Of a stretch of DNA of 64,000 nt, positions 42,401 through 54,703 are shown piece by piece. The notes beneath the pieces were generated by a model, which saw only the letters and a list, made by a program, of their open reading frames with translations, did not search any database and was not told the origin of the DNA. The stretch spans positions 15,495,464 to 15,559,463 of the forward strand of contig NC_051098.1 of assembly GCF_901709675.1 (NCBI RefSeq), written 5' to 3'. Within the stretch, counting starts at the first letter, position 1, and each line of letters starts with the position of its first letter. The DNA comes from Syngnathus acus (taxonomy: Eukaryota; Chordata; Actinopteri; Syngnathiformes; Syngnathidae). A program made the translations under genes and the position numbers.

Positions 42401-45400
42401 GTTCCTCTGGTTCAACTTGTTCCACGGCTTGTTTCGAGACAGACTGTCACTCAGTATTCCCTAAAGCACGGCGCGAGGGGAACACGTCAGACGTGCGACT
42501 GCTGCGGTGGGCAAGAGGGAAAGCGTACACGCGAGACCCTCCGTACCTCTTTGGAGTCTTCCTGGTTGTGGTTCTCATCTCCAGCTGAAGTCCTGCGGGG
42601 GTCCGTGTGCATGCTGCTCCACCACTGCTCTCTCCAGTAACCCACCCCTCCCGCCGCAGTCCCGGAGCGTACCGAGCCCTCGGAGCTCCGACCTTGCCTG
42701 AAAGCGCCGTCCGATGACATGTCGATGCCCGAAGAGGGCCTGCTCTCCCTCTTGATGCCAGAACTGAAGTCCAGCACTGGCGACGGGGAGGAGGGGGAGG
42801 ACAAGAGCGAGCTGGGAGGCTTCTTGAGGGAGAGAGCCAGGGGATTGTAAGGGGGGAGGGGAGCGGTGAGCGGCGAGCTCATGAGGTCCCTCTGAGACAT
42901 CAGGGAGGATGAGGACGATGAGGCTTTGAGGATGGGTTCCAGCGCAGCCTGCTGGGCCTCCATCTCCCGGCGGGCTTGCTCCAGGATGGAGCGGATGGCC
43001 TCGTCTGACCCGCCGCCCCCCAGCCCGCTTCCGCCCCCTCCTTTCAGGCCTACGTAGGAGGGCTGCGCATGCGACAAATCTGGATGGAGGGAAAAAATAA
43101 ATGTCAAGGGGATACGGAAACATCCCCAGACTTGACAGGAAAAAAAAAAAAGAATAAGATTTACACTCACCGGCTTTCTGCACCTGCAGCTCTCTTTTGG
43201 CCTGCTCCAGAATGGACTTGATGGCCTCGTCTGAACCGGCATCTTGAGAGCGGACGCGAGCTGTGATGTTCCCTGAAAGCAAGGAAAGACAAAGCGAGAC
43301 ATGAACACAAGAAGGGAAACCAACTATTTGGAGGCAAACAAAAGAATGGATCATTTCTTTCTTTCTAATAATAAACCTTTCCGCAGAACATTCCGGCTCT
43401 AAGGCAACTACACCGTTGGTTCCTTTGGAGCCCGCCACACATGCAAACGCACTACGGGGGCTTCTGCACATGCTGGCTTTTTTTTTGCGTGGCGACCGCG
43501 GCGGCGCATTTATGCCCGCCAACGATCGACAAAGCACATCCACGTTCACCCTTGACACAAACATGCCACACGGACAGAACGTGCTGGAATCTGCGTGTGA
43601 AGGGGACAGACCTGTGTGTGAAGCTGTATTGGAGAGGGCTCTCCGCTTCGGAACATCCTGAAACATTCGGCTAAGCTGGGGCTGGCCTGAGCCCTCTGTT
43701 AAAAACAATATACCACACACTATGTTAAAGCACTTGTGGGTTTATTTTTCTAACAGCTACGCTATTGTATGAACTTCCCTAATAAGTAAATGCTATGCGG
43801 AGAGGGGGGGGGGGGGGGGGGAACTTTTTTATCCAGCGCACATTAGAGTGCCAGGAAATGTATTGATCCACATCATGTGGAGCCCCGGCAGGAATCCAAG
43901 CTCTGCTTCTCGCAGCGATATTAAACTACGAGAGTGAGATGTAATGACAAAGTGTCGGAGGCCCAAACTCTCTTCGAGACTAGGTGGTCAACTCCACCGC
44001 ATTTTGCGGACCGCCGAGAACATCTTCCATCAGAAATGTCCCGATGCGTGAACAAAAGCAGGCCCGGGCTAATCGAATCTACCCGCATTTAGCAGTACCC
44101 TCAGCCTTCTTGCCAGTTCCCACCGATCGATGCTATTGATGTGTGAAAGGTTTCTGTATTGAGCGAAACGGCGAGGAGAGGCTCTTGGGATGTCTGTGTG
44201 TGTCTTGAGAACTCGTTCAGGACACACAGATGTGGCGCAGAATGGGAGTTAGGAAGGAGGAAGAAATATATGACGGCTAGGTCTTATTGACAAGCTGATC
44301 AATAGCCGTGTGCAGGGCCGCTCCACGGAAGGCGCACACGCATGCTTGACACACACATAGCGCACTCCAGGCGCAGACGCTCACCTCGCTGCCGTCCCTG
44401 GATGCTGCGAAGCGCCAGGATGTTCTGCTCGTCGGCCAGGAACTGCCTCATCTTGTGGAAGGGCTCCTTGCCGCGGATGGTGAGTTTGTTCCACGGTTTG
44501 GGCCGGGCCAGGATCTCGCTGACGGAGCCCTGGGAGAGGCCCAGCACGTAGTGGCCGAAGACGCGCTGGCCGATGTTGTGCTTGATCAGCTGCTCTTTCA
44601 CCTGCCGGGCGATCTCGGCCGTGTCCATGTCCTCGCCGTCCAAAACGCTCCCCGTGGTGGCGTCCGAGTGGCTCGGGGACGGCGACGGGGCGCTGCCGGC
44701 CGTGCTGCTCCCGTTAACGGGGGCCATGTCCGGGCTGGCCGGGGGCGGCTGGGGGCTGCTGGCCGCCAGGGGGACGGCGGCCGACGCGCAGCCCGGGCTG
44801 GAGGTAGGGATGGAGCTGAGGGTCGGAGTGAAAGGGGTGAACAGAAGAGCCCCGCCGGGGATCCCGGACGACTCTTGCAAGGCTTTGGAGTAGAAGGTCT
44901 GCAGCAGCTGCCGCTGGATCAACGAGTTCAAAGCCATCTTGCCACCCACCAGCGGGAAGACCGGGGAGTAGAAGTCCTGGCCAATGCCCGTGGGAGTGAA
45001 GGGGTGCGCGTCCCCGCTGCTGCTGCTGCTGGTCGTGGTGGCCGTGTTGAGGGCATCCGTGAGAGTGCGAGACATGGAAGGCTGCGAGGAGGAAGGGAAA
45101 GGAGGAGGGGGCGAAGAAGAGGGCTCGCCGCTTTCCTCCTTAGGTGTCGACTCTTCTGTCCCTTTCCGCCCGGCTGGCCCTACAAGAAAGGTCAAACACA
45201 CCGTGCATTATGGGGGGAGTCAACAAAAAAGGGGTTCCAAAAAAACAGAGACCAAACACAAAATTAACTGAAGTCGTTTCCGAATTTGCCTTTTTTGCCA
45301 ACCCCCCCAAGACAAAATGCCCATGCATTTGTGATTTCAACCTTTCTTGTAAGTCACAGCCTGGAAGAGGGGGAAAAAAAAAAAAATCAGGACAACCAAA

Positions 45401-48400
45401 ACAATTGACAGTGTGCCGTCGAGGCGGACTCGCTCGGCCCGACTTCGCAGTTCCTCGTGTGGACACAAGCGGTCAAAAGACGTCGTCCTCCGTGCCGAGC
45501 GGTGATCCTTAACGCTCCATTGTCCCAGATGCGGCGGCAAGTCCTTATTTTATTAAATATATCCAGGTCGGAGGGGGGAGTCTGAAAACAATATTTATGG
45601 CTGAACAGAATACAAATAGTGTGGGCAGGTCTTCACACTCACGGTGAAGGTCGAAGTTTTCCAACAGACTCCATTTTCACATTCATCAAAACAAATATAT
45701 GAAAGCAACTCGTGAACCCCTGATCTTTTTAACTATAAGAATCCATCTGGATGATCGGCGCGGCGAGTAATATTATTCAAATGCATAACCATTGAGACTT
45801 AACATGATTGAGCGAGACAGTAGGCTCCCCTTACTGTGAATGTTAATCAATTCAGAGCTGCTCAGCTATTCAAGCCTAAAGCTATGACATTTCAAACCCA
45901 TAAACACTGTTGCGCTCGTCCTGATGCAAGGCGGGGGCCATAGTATGCTGTCCTCATTTTTGGTGTTGTGCAACTTTTATTTGCTCTTTAGGTTGACCTA
46001 CTGGTTTGAATAAACGCGCTCGAGTTGTCTTTGTGCGTGGGCTCGATAAAACCTCATTTGGTTGACATGTTTGAAAACAAAAACCTTGTGTTCAGTATTC
46101 TCAGAGAAAAACAAAAAGCAGGGAGTTTTTTTTTTTGAGCATATCTGTGAACGTGCACAGCCTTACCCGGAGACTTCAAGTCGCATCCGCCGTTACCGTA
46201 ATGGCGGGCCGAGACCTTCCTAAACTTACCGCTGAGCTCGGCGTTGGCTATGCGCAGCGCGGCGCTCTCCGATTGAAGACTACGATTCCTCTCCAGCAAC
46301 AGCACCTCCAGAGGTTTGGATGAATCCTGATGACGGGAGAGCGCAAAGTAAAAATACATTTGTTCCCAACTGAAAAGCTCATAATTACTATACTTGTTCA
46401 ATTATCAAATCATTCTATGTCCTAATTATGGAACAAAGACCAAGGGAGTAATGTCATTACGAGACATTTTTCTTTTTTTTTTTACCTGCACGGAATCTGA
46501 TGTTCCAAACTCGACTGACTTCAGAATACTGAGGACAGAGACAAAACGTATTGTACTAAAAACCATAACACAAAAAAATGGTCTTGAAACAAGGTCATGC
46601 TTTTGTACCGCCGCATCGAGCGCTGGCGATAAACGCTGCTCAAGCTCCTTACCCCAACTCCTTCTTCACCTCCTCATAGTCTGCTTGCTTCTCGAGTTTC
46701 TCTTCCAGTTCCTGTGGATGGCAAAAGATTTCACGAATGCTGACACCAACACAGCACACACACACAATCCCAAAGACTTCTTCTCTTCTACCTTGAGAAC
46801 GGCCGTCTTGCTGCTGAGCTGCTGCTCCAGCTGTGTGATCTGGCTGCTGGTGGTCTCTCGTAGTTTGGTCAGGCTGGCCTGCAGTCTCTGGACGTCTTCC
46901 ACCAGCTGTGCGCTCTCCCTTTCTTTGGCCCTGAGCTCCGCCTCCAGACTTGTGTGGGATGCCACCTCCACAGTTTGCTCCTGCGAGCCGTGAACCGCAA
47001 CCACATCATTAGGTGACGGCAAGCCGACCGACTTCAACTGAATTTGACGATTGAGATCATGTGCGTGTTTATACATAAACACAATATTGTAAAAATAAAT
47101 AAAATTACAGCCTATTCAGTTAAATTAATCTATTTATTGATTTTTTTAATTTCAATTAAAGGCCAGTTTTAAGTATTACTTTTAATTAATTGATTAAATG
47201 ATTAAAATTGACACTTCACGTCCTTCACTGTCGGGTGTTTACTTTTTGGGATTATTTGACATCTACCAATGTTACCCGATAGAATCAATAATGATTCCTC
47301 AAACAGTCCTCTTGTTCATTTAGTCGACGACCTTGGAGGTCCCGCGACAACGGTAATCAATAAACGGCCGCTGCGATCAGACGACCCTCTGAAGTAAAAG
47401 GCCGAGCTGATCTTTAGTTCTTCGACGTATACGTCTCTGTCAGCCGCGTGGGTAAATCAGCGCGGAGACGAAAGGGTGTTACCGCGTCGGGGTCGGCCTT
47501 GCCGGTCGGGCTGGCGGCCTGCTGGGATTGGTTATTCAAGGACAGCTGCTCCCGCAGTGACTCAGCCTCTCTTTGCGCCACCTCAGCTCGCTGCAAGGAG
47601 AAAGAGAAAAGTCGCAGTTCTTACGGTCAAACACGATTAATCTCATGTTTATGCAGCTCAAATCTGAATTAATGTGTTGCCTTTGTGTGTACATTTCCTC
47701 AAACCAGTCTCGGTTTTCTCGCTAGCCTTCAGGAAGACTGAAAAACTTCAACGTGCGTGGGGCTACAATTTCATGGAGGCGGAGCTAATGTCAATGGAAC
47801 CATTTTTGGTCAAAAAACTGGACCTCAACTCCATTGAAAATCGCCACATTTCAATATGTTGTCTTGCAGTCTATGTGGAGACAAAGTCCCATTCCTCCCA
47901 GCGTGAACATATTCACGCCACAGGGAGGAAGGCTTTTTCCTTCGGTTCAATAAAGTGAAATATTACATCGTCTCGGAAAATTGAGATGACACCCGCTGCC
48001 TGTTTTAACGGCCAAACTGCCATGCTCCAGTCGGAAATCATCAGTAACACGGGGTAAACACGCCATCATTAGGCGTTACAGGCAGCCGATTCCACGGCGT
48101 TCCTAATTGCAACCACATTGGGAGACGCTATTGACAGGGCGGGGAGCCGGACGGCCTCGTCGCCACAGCAAAATGCTGTTTGCCATTTTCTCCTTATAAA
48201 AGCGTATAAAAAGTCTGTGGCTGAGCTGGAGGCCATGCTGTCATCCTCAGTAAACCTCAAATCAGAAGTGTGAATGGTGCACGTTTGTGTGTGTGAGCGC
48301 GCGCACACGTGGCATTATCGTCGAGAGTGCTAACCTTTAGGCTAATATTAACATTACATGCCCATGCTAACCCTTTAGCCACAAATCATACTGGCGGGCT

Positions 48401-51400
48401 AATAATGAAAGTTAACAACAATGACATTAACAGATACCACGGGAATATTTACAGCACAAGGGCAGAGGGCGTGCTAAGGGGCCCGTTTCAGATGGACGGG
48501 GTTAGTGGCGCTGTAATAAATTAAAAACAAACAAGAAGCTTCGCAAAAGCAATGCAAGTAAATATAGCCTACAGTACCAGCACTATGGAGCTAAAATGAA
48601 ATTTACGTACACCTGCTCATAATAATGTTATAGTTGGATGCCGATAAGAAATATATTTAAAAAAAAAATCATATATAACTTATTTTTTTACGAGTAGTGT
48701 TTGTATTTTGGCTTATTCCTTATATAGAAGACAATTATTAGGTTCAAATTAAAATACTGCATTCTGATTGGTTAGAGGGTCAGTGTTTTTACCTGATTGG
48801 CTCTTTCAAGGTCTGTCATCACCATCTCGATCTCGTCAGCCCTGAGGAAGACATTTGGTTACTGCGCACGGCAAAAACCACCACGGCGGATGTGACGCGT
48901 TTGATGACAACACGCATGCGCAAAAAAAAAAAAAAAACACAAAGCCAGATAAAAAGTCATAGCGTGCCAATAAACTCACAGTGAGGAGTCCATTAAGCTA
49001 GCGTCTAAATTTCACCTTAATCCACCGATTGTGAACTCCATAACCCGAGCAGCTTGTATGTGTGCGTGCAGTTAAGCGTGTGTTTCTATGCGCACATGTA
49101 AGCCCCCCCCCAAAACCCCCGGCCACACTAAAACAGAGGGATAACATTAATAGAGCTCTAAGTCCTAATACAGCAGACTAATCTGCTATGAAGCTGTGAG
49201 ATTGTGTCTGACTAATGGTCTGCATGGAGGCCACGGTTCAAATAACGGCAGACAGCGGGAAGTCCCCGAAGCTGCTTCTTTATTATCAATCTGAACCAAA
49301 AAGTGTTTGATGAGCTTTGGTTGGGCTCCAATGATAATTACTGTAACATCCTTCATTCATAAAAATCGATTTACTCAAAATACAGGCTTAATATATGTCC
49401 GAGTGTGCGTCCGTTGCGTAAGCGGCGTTGAGCGCAAGCAAACAACCAGCCACCATTAAGCGCTGAGGTCTTCAAAAACCCATGCAAGCTTTTTTTATAT
49501 TTGTGTGCCGCACTATGAGAAACGTCCCGTAAGGCTTTCGAATCACTCATTTGAATGTGTTAAACAAAACAGACAAAGTTGATATTAGGTCAACAATGTG
49601 CCAAAGGCATCGCACTTCAAAAAAAAAAAAGTCAGATGAGGGTAGGAGAGCTTTTCACTCCGCTTTTATTCTTTCCCGAAGAGTTAAAAGGATCCAGCGC
49701 GCATTTGGGCAACATAATAGTGCCACTACCTCACCAGCTTTTATCCTGTCTTAAGCTATAGTGTGCGCGCCCGAGCGTTGTCACGCGCACAAATGTGAGG
49801 TCAGAGAGCCAACAAGCCAGAAAAGCTCGTAATGGAGAGCGTTTATGGATATCGTAATGCAACCCAAATACAGCCAAGCGCCCCCGCTCCAAATGTGATC
49901 ATTTAATCAAAGTACAGATGCACAAAGTCTTCTTAAATAACCTTTGGATTTGGCTTTATTTGGGAATTATAAAGGCAAAGCTAGAGGCTGAGGGCCAAAA
50001 GCAGATCACAGGGAAAGGATTTTCGCCGTATTCTGACAGTCGGACGGCCGGCCGGGCGGGCGGGCGAGCGAGCGAGGGAAGGGAAAAGCTAGCTAGGAGG
50101 TGACGCATGCTTGCACCCAAAACGTTGGAAATGGGGGGGGGGGGGGGGGAGTGGTTGGCTTTATAAGGCCAAGATTTATGAAGGGTACACTTTAGACGGA
50201 GTAGCCACATGGAGGCGCTAGAGAGCACGTTGAAAAGGGACATGAAAGCATTTGGGATGCACCCGGTGACATCAGTGAGCACTTTTGAAAAAGGCCCAGA
50301 GCCTTTAAGCTGTTACTGTACTTCCGCCTTTCCATCCCCCCCCCCCCCTCTCTCTCTTCCATCCTACTGTATGTCTGCCGCTCAACCTTTTTCTCCATCT
50401 CTTTCACTTTCCTGCTCTCTTGGCCCCCCCCAGCCCTTGTCCTCGGTGCCAGCAGGATATTCCCCGATTTAGATTTTCATTTCCCTCCTCTATCACACTC
50501 TGATCCCTCCTTCCTCGCAGCAGACCCCCGGCTTGCTTTTCCTTTTTTTTTTCGCCCTCTCTTTTTTTTTTTAATTACCTCACAAATTTCATCACTCCAT
50601 TCCCTTTTCTTTCTCCACACTGTGTTTTCACAGTGCATTTGTTACCTTGGGGATTTCAAGGAGGCTTAAAAGGAAAGCTAGCTTCTTGTGAGAGTGTGAC
50701 AGTGTGTGTGTGTACCTTTTGGCCCACTTCAGAGTTGTGTGTGTGTATTGGATATGCAAACAGGAAATATGTCCAAAGTGCTCCCTAATCACCAACAATT
50801 TAGTTTTTCCTCAAATGGACCCTCAAGCCTTTACACAGATTAAACTTCACACGCACACACACACAGCAGCGCCCTGCAGGGTCGTGGATCAATACATCAT
50901 TAATCTTTTATAGTGACTAAACGGGTAAAATGCGGCCAGGCAGACCGTCAAAGTGAACACAGAAAGGCTGCTGGAGTTCACACAGTCCCCAGCACCGCAA
51001 CATCCAACAAATTCGAAGAACGTGTGTGTGTGTTTTAAAGGCAGATTACCCAAATGCACCAAGAGGATGGGAGATTTGTCACGCAATGGCCTCCTTAGCG
51101 GCAAGTTCAGAGTAAGCGTGCGTGCGCGTGTGAAAACGTGCACGTAAGTACGTTTTTTTTTTTTCGTGAAGCAGTCAAAGGGTTAAAAGTTGTGTTCAGC
51201 CAAACCCTGGCGATTTGCTCAGCCAAGCAGTAAACGGAGAGGGGGGGAGGGGGGGGACTCCAAGGACTGGGAGGGTGCAGGGTTAGAGAAGGTTTGTGTG
51301 TGCTTTAAAGCGTTGCATTAAAATTTCAGATCACAGCACGCCACATAGTCAAGGACCCTGACTGCCTCGGGCTCACGAGTGAGCGCGTGTGCGTGCGTGC

Positions 51401-54400
51401 GTGTGTTTAAATGCGTACATGAGTGTGCGTAGGGATGTGGGCAGGCATGTGTTTATTAGCCTATGCAAGCAAATGGGGGCCTTCTACATAAAAATGTGTT
51501 TTCTTGCCACATAAAAGGGGCAAAAAAAAAAAAAAAAAACGGCACGAAATAAGAGAGTGCAATCTGGCCGCAGGGCGAGAGAAAATGCAAAAAGGGGGGG
51601 GGGGGCGAGTGCGGATAGTCTATAGACGCTATTGATTGGCACCGTTGCACTGTGCAATCTTCCTGTTGACTTTGCTCTCATAAACAGATAAAAGATAGTG
51701 TTGGAGTGAGGGAGAAGTAGGAGGAAAAAAGTAGTGCGAGGTTGAGGGAAGTCGGATCGATCGGTTTGTAACAGCCAGTCAATTTAACAACTCTCTTAAT
51801 GGACAGACTCAGTGAATTTGGGCCAAGGCGGTACGGGGAGAGATAGATAGATAGAAAGAAAAAAGATGAGTTTATAATCTGTTGTGTTTTATGCATTGAG
51901 CAGAATCAGAAAGTACATTTGACGGGCGGGGGGCAATTTGGAACGTTTGCTAGTACGAGTTGGATGGAACGTGGCGGCGAATGTCAAAGTGGCGCTTGAC
52001 AAAAGTGGAGTGCTGACAAGCAAAAGCTTCTGTTTTCATCTTTGCCACGGCGAGAAAGATCGATATTGATGGATTGTCGCTTCTCCGCGACTGGAGTTAC
52101 CTGAACTCGCAAGTCCCTCGTCAGTCACAACCTCCATGAATCATGAGGCCTTTATGTTGTTGTTTTTTTAAATAGATGAACATTGGGCGCTTGGGAGGGA
52201 GAGTTCTTGAGATGTGTTGTGCAAATCTACGCTGATCAGATTTTTTTTAATTATGCGGGGGGAATCCTGAGCAATTTCCCCGTCGATGAAGAAGAAAAAA
52301 AAAAGGGAAAATCAAAAACGTTGCCCGGGTCCGCTGTCAAAAATGTTTTTTCGTGGATGCTGCTGAAATAGCGTAACAAGAACGGCATGGCTGTTACGTA
52401 TTGTAATGTGATTACGCTTCAACCTCACCCCCTCCCATTCTGTGTTTTTTCAAAATCATCTAAAAAGACAGGATTGGGGACATGACATGATCAAATTAAA
52501 ATCACACTCTTTCAATAAATCCACTTTTTGATCACCATGCCAAATTCTAACCGATTTAGATATTTGTGTTCACATCTGTGCTCGCAGCCCCCCCCCTACT
52601 CGCCCCCTCCCTCTCCAGATACCGTTTGGGAGAAGGCATTTCAGCCACCGTCAGTATTTACAACGCCGGGATTTTGAGCCTTGTGGGAGACAATCCAACT
52701 CTTTCCGGGCAAAGAGGTTCACTCAACAGGATGATTATATGGAGGATGGCGGGGACACGTACTTTGCTGAGGATTCCTCGTCGTACTTCGTCTTCAAATC
52801 AAAGAGCTCGGCCTGAGTTGTTTCAAGTGCTGCGAGAAAAAAAAAAACATTGAAGGGACAGTCGGTGAAAACTCTTCCAACTAAGATTTTCGCATTCCTT
52901 ATTACCTGTCTGGAGGGACTGGGCCTTGTGCTCGGCCTCTTCCAACCGTGATGACATGGAGTCTTGGCTCTCCTGGAGTTTCCTACCGAGGCAGACGAGA
53001 GTCGCGTTAGAGTCACGGTGACGTGGCGTCAAAAAATCCCACAGTTCATTCACACTTTAACTATTCTCCATTTTCCCACCATTTCTCAAACCCCCCCCCC
53101 CCCTTGACTAAAATCCCTCCACGCAACCCACTCCTCATTAGGCCGCCCTATTAGGCAGGAATGTCTAGCCACCGGGGCACTCGGCACCCCGGGGGCGGGG
53201 CCGAGGAAGCGGGGCGGGGAGGCGCGGGCCTACAAAAACCACAAGGATAAAATAGATTCATTCTTAGCATATAAAAAGTTAGTCTCTGCTGAGAAATTGC
53301 CGCCGCGTGTAAAAACATCAATAATCTAGCACAAAGAGTGTCTTTATGGCACTCTTTGATGCCCCCACCCTCCCTTCTCCGCCGAGCCGTCTCTCCTGTC
53401 ATCTCCATTTTTTTCCCCCCTTGCCCTCAATTTCATCCTTTCATCTCTCCACTTCGCTCATTCCTTGAAGAAAGCTACGTATCGGAGGTGCCATCCATTT
53501 TCTGCCCAACACCCCCCACCCTCTGGCGGGCAGGAAGTGGGCCCTCAGACAGGAAGGGGGCTATAAAACACTGACGTACAGGAAATGCAAACGGGACAGC
53601 TCATCGTTGTCTTAAAAATCGGGCTCATAATAAACAAGGGCAGTCTGTCGTGATCAGAGCGAAGAGGAAAAAGTAAGACGACGGCAATGGCAGCTCACCT
53701 GTGAGACGAAAGAAACTTCCATCGCTTAAAAAGATCCGAGATTACAATTCCAAAACAAAACACTGTCGTATTTGTTAAATATTTCCTCGGGCGCTTTAGT
53801 TGTTTTTTTTGTGTATCAAATTAGAGACTTTTCAAAGTGTTTCAAAAGAACACAATTGTGTCCCTTTGAACTTTGAAATAGCACAAACCAAGATAACCTC
53901 ATTTAACACACGCTTTTGACATATTTGACTTAATTTCATCACAAGGTAACATTTTACATTGAGAAAACATCTGGCGGCAATGTGGTTTTTTTTTTTTTTT
54001 TTAAATCATTCATTACTGCCAGCCTGTGTTTCGGACATACATATTATATAATAACTAAAAAATAAAAATCCAAATGGGTTTTTATTAAACGAGGAAGTGG
54101 CCCATTACAATTAATTATGAATGCTAATCTCAAGCATATCAAATCAAGTTATTTCGAGGGTTTCATTCCACTCCCGGAGCCAATAAAAGGACCCGTGTGT
54201 AACATTAAATCCAGACGGGATGGTTGGAGTAGTTCGCGGTGAAGACAGAAAATAGCAGTCTGAGGTGGCTGATTCCAATCAAGGTAAGTGGCACAGCCAT
54301 GGGAGAAATCAGCCATTGTTTTACTTTCCAATCCCACATTCATCTAAAAGGACCCAACGCAACACCAAAATGGGTTGATTAAACTGATGACGAGTGAAAA

Positions 54401-54665
54401 ATGAAATGAGCCGCAGTGCAAAATCGAATCAAAATATCACATGGTCTTCCGGGATTCAAATCTCAACACACACACCTCTCCTTCTCTGCATAGTCGTTGT
54501 GCAACTGGAGCTGCGTTTCTTGTGCCAGGTTCTCTGCTTGGTTCTTCAGCGACTGCTCGTATTCGCGGATTTTTTCCTTCAAGGCCTTGATGGTCACCTC
54601 TGCAGGGGGGGGACGAGAAGCACGGGTCAGCTGATGCAGTTGGATAGGCAATGTAGAAAATTGGG

Positions 54666-54703
<38 letters not shown>

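Noticed and set aside
44455-45267. Long plus-strand open frame (270 codons) opposite CUX1 exon CUT1
   Set aside because: It is the antisense shadow of a G+C-rich coding exon, where stops are rare. It has no recognisable domain, and the minus-strand frame encodes CUT1 unmistakably.
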